Notes under the pieces: model-generated
The model's input: the letters and a program-made list of their open reading frames with translations, nothing else
The model's database searches: none
What the model was told of the DNA's origin: nothing
Program-made: the position numbers and the translations under genes
Part shown: one piece after another, positions 57,804 to 64,000 of the stretch
Layout of the letters: the number at the start of each line of letters is the position of its first letter
Position numbering within the stretch: the stretch's first letter is position 1
Assembly: GCA_024449915.1 (NCBI GenBank)
Contig: JAMZAV010000647.1
Coordinates: 62,001 to 126,000, forward strand
Direction of reading: 5' to 3'
DNA from: Sweltsa coloradensis
Lineage: Eukaryota > Arthropoda > Insecta > Plecoptera > Chloroperlidae
DNA length: 64,000 bases

Positions 57804-58140
57804 CCTCTTGCCTCTAAATCTCTTGCTATGGTATTCTTCCTTGGCCTCCCCTGTCTTCTTCTTCCTTCTTCAATCCTTCGTTCATACATTCTCTTGGGCA
57901 ACATATCTTCCACCATTCGTTTCATATCTCTATACCATCTCACCGTGTCCTTCCCATTGTGTAACTTAACTTCTCTACACCCAGCATTTCTCTAATGTCC
58001 GTGTTTTTTATTCTGTCCCTTCTTGTCTTGCCTAATGAGCTCCTCAGGAATTTCATCTCTGCCACCTGTATCTGACTTTCCTCTCAATCTCTTCAAGTCC
58101 GTCCCACAACCTTCCCGTGGTTTGATTGAAGGATCGACAA
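57804..58140 (-). pseudogene. LINE 3' fragment
   Basis: The minus strand reads [18 protein letters not shown] and, further on, GRRRQGRPRKNTIARDLEARG. The pattern RWY-x-x-x-x-x-RM and GRPRK is the C-terminal LINE motif of the copies at 9360 and 51584. It begins in the middle and is broken. Confidence 0.65.
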
Positions 58141-58474
58141 GATTATTTCCCCCCTAAGCTAGAGAAACTGGAATCTACCCCACAGCCTGCCTGTGGCTCC
58201 ATTCTGTCCAGCACAGGTCCATCGCCCTCAAATCCTTTGGTTGGTACAAAATAATGTAATGACTTGATTCCGTGATGCCCAAGATCAATGGTGGTAATAC
58301 CCCTTGACCTAACTGAATTGTGATTTAAGATTTGTAGGACAATACACAACTCGTTGATTAACCATTGAAACATTGAAAACATTTCAACATTTTTTGAACT
58401 GGCATTAAACCTGATGAAGATGGGTGATTAACCATTGAAAATTGAAGTATTGTAATCATTGTTTTATTTTGAGT

Positions 58475-58755
58475 ATTCCCTGGTGAAAATTCTTGTCAAG
58501 ATCTTGTAAGATCTTGCAAGATCTTGCCAAGAACTTGTATTAAGCAAGATCTTGCCAAGAACTTGTGTTAAGTAAGATCTTGTCAAGATCTTGCCAAGAT
58601 CTTGCATTGAAATAAGATCTTGTTTATTTCTTGGCAAGATTCTTGACAAGAATCTTGACAAGAATATTCTTGGCAAGATCTTGGCAAGATTCTTAACAAG
58701 AATATTCTTGTTAAGATCTTGGCAAGAACTTGGTTAGAAACAAGATCTTGTCAAA
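58475..58755. repeat. Minisatellite of CAAGATCTTG
   Basis: Units of 10-20 bases built on the palindrome CAAGATCTTG or its shortened CAAGATTCTTG form repeat over some 280 bases. A shorter patch of the same word lies at 59226-59260. It is fully palindromic in both strands. Confidence 0.85.
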
Positions 58756-59516
58756 ATCTGCCACCTGGTGTTAGCATCTTGAACCTCATCAGTCATCACT
58801 TAACAGTTACATCAAATTAGCCATGCAAGCCTGCATTTGTGCTGTCTCACTGTTTCAGTTTATTTAGAACTAGAGAAGACAGTTGATAATAGACCTGGTC
58901 TACATCGTAAACAAAGGCCACATACACATTTAAATAGCTACAGATAGTTGCCATGTCTTGTACAGACCTCAGACTATGTGAGTATTTACAACCACTACTG
59001 TAGCCTAGGTAGTAGGCTTAGATGACAGTTGACTAAAAGTATTATGCCTTGCACTATAGGTCTAGGCCTGTGTTTGCCCTAGCCTGCAGGCAAGCCTACT
59101 TGCTTTGTGTTCTTGTTCACAGGGCCTAGATTAACAAGCCACGGATAAATATCTAATAAGGTGGCAAAGTGTGTATCGAAATTTTATCAAGTAGGCGTAC
59201 CGGTACCGCATAAATAGACCAACCACAATCTTGTCAAGATCTTGACAAGATTTTTCAGCAGGGATGTATAGTCCTACAAATCAATGAAATCATAATCATT
59301 ATTCTGACCTACTCTAATACTGTTTCATCTTTTTAATGTCAACTTATTGTGTTGTAATCGAGTCTAGTACTACCTATTTAAGTAAGAATTATTAAATACA
59401 AAATAGATTATTTTGGTGTGCCATGTGCAAATCAAATTACTGTGGATAAATGACCCGTTTTGTATTTAATTTAAATTCTAATCCATTTGGCCATGAAAGC
59501 CTTAAAACTTGACAAT
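58756..59516. other. Intron sequence before exon 12
   Basis: AT-rich, with scattered TAGGCCT words at about 59005-59100. No element recognised apart from the minisatellite patch. Confidence 0.4.
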
Positions 59517-60290
59517 CTAGGTGCCCGTTAGGGCACCGCAGCCAAGCCGCGGTGCGCTACACACTCGGGCACCTTATACAGCAAGCAGAGTTGGGGTGAT
59601 TTCGAGGTGTCACCCAGCCATCATGAAACGTGATGTGAACTTGAAAACTATCAAAATCGAGGGGATTTAGGTACCCTACAACACATGCCAAATTTGGTTG
59701 GGGTACGAGCATTCCTTCTTGGTGAAAATATGACTTGAAACATGCTCAAAATCACTTTAAGGACGTTAGTTACTACTGGCTACTACTCCTACTACTCCTA
59801 CTACTATCTAATTCGTCAGATTCAATTGCCCAGCTATTCTGACCAAACGGGTGGGGCTACAACGTTCATATTTTACATGGACATTAAGGTAATAGTGATG
59901 TAATTCTCTTTGAAAGAAAAAGTTTTAAAAAATTGCTGGAAGGCTTCCAAATAAAGGTTTTAAAATAAGCCTTATACAGGCATACAATCAACAAGTAACT
60001 ATAGTTACGTGACAATAATTGCCTACATTGTTTACAAAAAGCTAGTCTTTGGACCACTATATTTTTTCATTCTATTGTTAATTGGTAATACCATAGCAAT
60101 TAAATCGACTTTGATAAAATTATTATATTTTAACAAATAATTTTGCAATGGAACTTGAAAAAGTAATGAGATCCCACACATAACAAAAACTTGTAAAAAT
60201 ACAGCCAAACCTTACACACTCAAAAGAAATGAGATCTAAAAAAAGGGCCAAGCTCATCTACCCTTCCACATTTGCGCATTCTTAATTCAT
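59517..60290 (-). mobile_element. Possible Helitron-like 3' end with perfect hairpin, plus body
   Basis: On the minus strand the sequence ends GGTGCCCTAACGGGCACC then TAG at 59517, a perfect seven-pair hairpin just before CTAG. Positions 59830-59890 match the variant body at 6735. 60150-60290 is the empty-site flank of the element at 17351. How the parts belong together is uncertain. Confidence 0.45.
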
Positions 60291-60955
60291 AAACGTACAG
60301 TGTCCCGTAACAAAACCCTTGAAAAACTTGGCAAAATAGAATTTGCATGACCATTACGTTAAAATTAATTAGAAAAAAGAATTTGGATGAACTATTACGT
60401 TTAAACTTTAAATTAATAGTTGCGAATTCTATTTTGCCAAGCTTAAATCAAAAAAAGAGCTGCTAGGTCTCACGTAGTTTTGCTAGAACTATACTTTGCA
60501 TGAAAAATTATTCAAATATTGTAATCAGTAGCATTTTTAATTACGGAATGGATTAATTTAATTTAAATCTTGATTAAAATCATTAGGCCCTACTGGTTAC
60601 AATATTTGAAAAAGGTTTAATGTCAGATATACTGTAGTTCTAACTAAACCAAATGGGACCTAGTATCCACTTTTTCGTTTTTGTGTAGCCTTATTTGAGT
60701 TACTATTACTAAAATGAGGTTATTGCTCGTGGTTTTAATATTGGCAGCAGCCCTTCCTCTTAGTAGCCAGTCAATATGACTTTGGTGGAAGAACGGGGCA
60801 GCTTAAAACTTCGCCCTAGCGGGGTGTGGGCTTCGGTTAGGTTATTCAACAGACCTGGGCAGGGCCTGAGTCTGTAATACCGGGTTCAGGTTTAGCAGGG
60901 TCTTTAGAAGTGGACATGAGCAGACATCTAATGTGCAGTAATTCTTGCTTTACAG

Positions 60956-61154
60956 GGATGAAGTCCTGAGGTATAACCGTGAGCATGAACAAGAAATGAA
61001 AAGTAGGCCAAAGGAAAATAAAAGACCCATATGCCCAAAGAAAACAACGATAGTAAGTAATATGAAGCTGCTGCAATCGCAGCTTTCCAAAACGGTAGAG
61101 AAACAAAATCGTTACTCCGGTGCAGAGTTCTCGTTTACAAGTGATTCGGACTGA
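60956..61154 (+). CDS. SANTA gene exon 12: C-terminal exon with stop
   Basis: The acceptor TTGCTTTACAG bounds an exon entered at phase 2, giving 65 residues and TGA at 61152-61154. The peptide is basic and Gln/Lys-rich (EVLRYNREHEQEMKSRPKEN), then MKLLQSQLSKTVEKQ, which could form a short helix, and ends with Ser/Asp. No 3' UTR signal is obvious within about 200 bases; AATAAT-type words occur near 61278. Confidence 0.8.
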
Positions 61155-61316
61155 AAATGGTGCATTGTATTGATGTTATTTAAAACAAATTGTCAATTCA
61201 AGTTCAGAGCTAAGGCAATACAATAGTTGTGTAGATGTTCAATCGGGCAATTGACATTTTTAGATTTAATTACAAAATAATACACAACATTGGGAAAATT
61301 TGTGATTTTCATGGTA

Positions 61317-61606
61317 CTAGGAAAACGCCAAAGTCGATGAGCGAGTCATGTGTTGAATACTCGGGAACATCTGCTTACAAGTTGTATGTATAAATGATAG
61401 GGTTTTGAGTTTATTTGTTATAAGGGCGCGTCAACTGTAAGGCCATAATGCGCCACTCTAGCCTATGATAGGCTAGGGAGGAAAGACCAACACTGTCAAG
61501 CCCCTCAAGATCCAGTCTTGGGTATAGGGGGAGAAAAGGGAATGATACCGGGTACTTAACACATAGCTCACTCACTCGTCCAACAACGACTTTGGCGTTT
61601 TCATAG
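61317..61606. mobile_element. Short element with two CTAGG-type ends
   Basis: The ends CTAGGAAAACGCCAAAGTCG and GACTTTGGCGTTTTCATAG are inverted copies. Inside, CATGTGTTGAAT and GCCATAATGCGCCACTCTAGCC match the long form at 30415-31385. It is 290 bp long. Confidence 0.75.
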
Positions 61607-61703
61607 TTATAATGTTGCAACATCAAACTCTGATGTTGTCCTCATCTTCTCTCGAGACACCACTCTTCCTTTTCCACCACATTCCAGTCTCCTCTTCTAT
61701 TCC

Positions 61704-62282
61704 AATTCCATTTCACTACACTGGAGAAAAAAATCCGGAATGTTTTTTTTTTCTGTTTGTCTGTCTGTTAACACGACTCTGGCTAAACCGATACTCCGAT
61801 TACGATGAAATTTTATGGAGGCCTTCGAAATCTCTGAACTAAGAACTGCCACATTTTTTAGCGCAATCGAAAAATGATTTCTCATAAAAATCGCAATTTT
61901 ACGATTTTTTTTTATTTTTAAAAAAATTCTTCGAACACCTACATGCTTTGTTCGATAGTATTAATTTTTTCACAGAACCTTAATTTTATGAATTGATATA
62001 TTCGTGTGAAATTTGAGCGTAATCGAAAAATTATTTCTCGTGATGATGGTAATTTTACGATTTTTTTTTTTTTTCTTCGACTTATAACACCTACATGCTT
62101 TATCCGATTGTATTGATTTTTTCACAGAACCTTAATTTTATGAATTAATATCTTCGTGTGAAATTTGAGCGTAGTCGAAAAATTATTTCTTATGTAAATC
62201 TCTATTTTACGCTTTTTTTCGTTTAAAAAAAATTACGCTCATCCAACAACGCGCCTGAAAAAGCGTTTGCGATGCTTCCTAG
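61704..62282 (+). mobile_element. Helitron-like element, 5' truncated
   Basis: It lacks the TTGGATGAGCG start and begins at TTCCATTTCACTACACTGGAG. The 3' end is GCGTTTGCGATGCTTCCTAG before T. Two or three monomers are present. Confidence 0.75.
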
Positions 62283-62339
62283 TATATTAGACTCTAAACA
62301 CAATTTTTATTTATTTATTTTTATGTTAAATAATCTTTC

Positions 62340-62520
62340 CTCACCCTATCCTGCCATCGTTGTCGTGGTCTGCACCTTGGTCACCAACCAGGAACTTCCA
62401 ATTCCATCATTCTTCACGGCAATCTCTCTCTTAATTCCATCCTTTTAACTTTTCCAAACAACTTTAATATTCGCTCTACAATTCACTCCATATCCTACAA
62501 ACTCTTATTAATTTTTAGTC
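62340..62520 (-). pseudogene. Small LINE fragment
   Basis: The minus strand has PRCRPRQRWQDRVRKDYL, which resembles the C-terminal GRPR-x-x-W motif of the LINEs above. It is short and broken. Confidence 0.4.
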
Positions 62521-62825
62521 ATTTTGAACGTCGCTTGAAACATTTTGGGTTAATTTGTGTACATACACATTTAGAGTTGCACGATGAACATTTAAGGGTG
62601 ACCATTAACAATTGAAATGCCACGTGCTTCAAGGCTTCAACTTTTTATGTTTTTTTTTTAAGTTCCTGATGTTGGAAAAAAGAATGTGTTCCCTTATAGT
62701 TGCCTAAGAGGAAGTAATTCCTAGGCCTACCCATGACCAACAGTAAAATTTTGAAGACAATGTTACATTGTTGGATCTGTCTAGCCGGTCCTGGATGGTA
62801 AACATAAGTGAACATTATTCAATAA

Positions 62826-63265
62826 GGCAATTAATTAACAATGTACAAAACAGATCAAGAATTAGACAGAATTAAATTGGTGGCCGCATAGCTCAGTTGG
62901 AGCATGGCCCGGAAAGCCAAGGTCCCGGGTTCGATCCCCGGTGTAGTTACTTTTTTAATTTCTAACATAATAGGATCATTACTATAAAACCAAGTTTAAA
63001 CATCCCAACTCTAGGGTTAGTTTACAGTTAGTTTACAGAGATGGTTTGTATTCTCCAGTTAATTTTGTATGTAGTCTAATATGCAGTGCAATCGCTCTAC
63101 ACACGTTATTAACAATGTACAAAACAGACCAAGAATTAAGACAGTTTTAAATTTGTGGCCGCATAGCTCAGTTGGTAAGAGCATGGTCCGGAAAGCCAAA
63201 GTCCCGGGTTTGATCTCCGGTGAAGTCACTTTTTTAATTTCTGTCTAAGTACAGTAACTCTCTAT
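62826..63265 (+). repeat. Two direct SINE copies
   Basis: tRNA-like parts are at 62879-62950 (missing TAAG in the A box) and 63154-63230. Both share the GACAGAATTAAATTGGTGGCCGC-like 5' flank and TTTTTTAATTTCT 3' side. The copies are head to tail here, not inverted. Confidence 0.7.
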
Positions 63266-64000
63266 CCAGTTGGATGAGACCGGGGGCACCTCGGATTTGT
63301 GAAAACTCGGATGGCGCGGTTCATTTGTTTATTTGCTCTCTTAACATAGCCTGATGTGAAAAATGATATATGACACATGTAATGGATAAGGAACATAAAA
63401 TACACACGACACACTTCATACAGGGTATCTTAATGATTTAATAGCTTGTAATCAAGCTCACAAACACACGTACACAATTAGGCCTACATGTCGTAATAAA
63501 AACGTATGTCTAGGCCTAAACTCGACGCAGTAGGCTAGGCCTACAATGCAAACATAGGCTAGGCCTAGCTCTCTTTCTCATGTGGGAAAACCTCTCACTA
63601 CTATGCCGCGCTGAAGCTCTCGACGCAAGATAAGTCTGGGAAAGAAATAAGATAAGCCAGGAATAATAATTCAATGCGTCATGATTACGAATTTCGTGAA
63701 TCGGTTGAAACATGCTTGCATCTAGTTCCACAACGACCATCTTTGAACAGCTGTGTGTGAGATGGTTGGATCGTATGCGCGCGCGACGCACACTGACCTC
63801 TATATGCTCAGTGACACTGACGCTTACCGGCGATGCGCCCGACGCACACTGACCACTGAACTCTATATGCTCAGTAGACTGATGCACACTGCTCGAAAGT
63901 CGAGATATATCGCCGATCTATCTTCTTTGAACTCACCTACAAATGTATGCGAGTACATTTAAAAAAGTGCGGCGCGGCGTCTGTAATTATTTTTATGTTT
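63266..64000. other. Window end, no gene recognised
   Basis: TAGGCCTA words occur around 63480-63570. GACGCACACTGACC and CTCTATATGCTCAGT repeat once (about 63785 and 63840). No element or gene can be supported. Confidence 0.4.

Larger units (their letters stand above)
1651..61154 (+). other. SANTA-domain protein gene (Mis18BP1/KNL2-like), last 12 exons
   Basis: Twelve exons with AG acceptors and GT donors join in a single consistent phase series into 536 codons and a TGA stop. Nothing in the window encodes them as one open frame. Exons 5-7 together read as a SANTA domain: a DW motif, I-x-V-x-G-K-L, an H-x-S-D-x-I stretch, V-Y-K-L-I-G, and F-x-x-G-Y-P-x-x-W. In animals and plants SANTA proteins (Mis18BP1, KNL2) work with the Mis18 complex to direct loading of the centromeric histone CENP-A. 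Downstream the protein is basic, then acidic, with Ser/Pro/Thr-rich tails; I see no SANT/Myb domain, which vertebrate Mis18BP1 has, so orthology is inferred and not proven. Introns range from 855 bp to 13.2 kb and are filled with transposons. The start codon is not in the window. Confidence 0.75.

Noticed and set aside
58411..58440. Hammerhead-like CTGATGA followed by ATGG/CCAT and GAAA
   Set aside because: Stem II is offset by two bases and a cleavage triplet and stem I are missing.
15478..62282. Repeats of GCGTAGCGAGCG and TGAAAATCGCAATTTTACGA as a CRISPR-like array
   Set aside because: Copies are dispersed in both orientations with whole element context, not repeat-spacer units.

Overview
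This is a window of AT-rich nuclear DNA from an animal, not a bacterium. It has GT-AG introns, tRNA-derived SINEs, reverse-transcribing LINE fragments, hAT and TTAA-type DNA transposon relics and long simple repeats. The very frequent palindromic TAGGCCTAGGCC-type stretches (for example 36776-37060) resemble echinoderm and other marine invertebrate genomes; the exact lineage is a guess. No long intact open reading frame of a host gene exists. Most open frames here are chance frames in repeats.

Read by splice sites and reading phase, one host gene runs along the + strand through almost the whole window (1651-61154). Twelve short exons (65-250 nt) join in phase into the last 536 codons of a SANTA-domain protein, most likely a Mis18BP1/KNL2-like centromere factor. 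Exons at 12724-12815, 13685-13806 and 27027-27152 encode one SANTA domain. The first two exons (1651-1778, 7546-7642) match the second half of that domain in exon phase and residue spacing, so the protein probably carries two SANTA domains in tandem, with the start upstream of the window.

The introns (0.86-13 kb) are packed with transposable elements, many nested. The dominant family is a non-autonomous element starting TTGGATGAGCG and ending TTTTCCTAG. Two empty sites inside the window show that it inserts between A and T with no target duplication, as Helitron-like rolling-circle elements do. Other layers are hAT elements with 8-bp target duplications (1842, 8708, 31514, 36393), TTAA-flanked elements (27276, 27906 and a 6-kb one at 34439), a Harbinger-like insertion with a 3-bp duplication (45937), 5'-truncated LINEs, and a tRNA-headed SINE in inverted and tandem pairs.

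Layout: 1-1650 is unassigned sequence. 1651-13806 holds exons 1-6 with hAT, SINE and fold-back elements. 13807-27026 is a 13-kb intron with a duplicated block, a hammerhead ribozyme (15093-15134) and a nested stack at 20452-26891. 27027-33583 holds exons 7-8 with two abutting TTAA elements. 33584-41979 is an intron holding the 6-kb TTAA element. 41980-53807 holds exons 9-10 with a hAT-like element, LINEs, a composite SINE and a 285-bp tandem duplication. 53808-61154 holds exons 11-12, and 61155-64000 is more Helitron-like and SINE sequence. The most unusual signals are the tandem SANTA architecture, the hammerhead ribozyme with related degenerate motifs in several unrelated elements, and the rolling-circle-like family with its empty sites.
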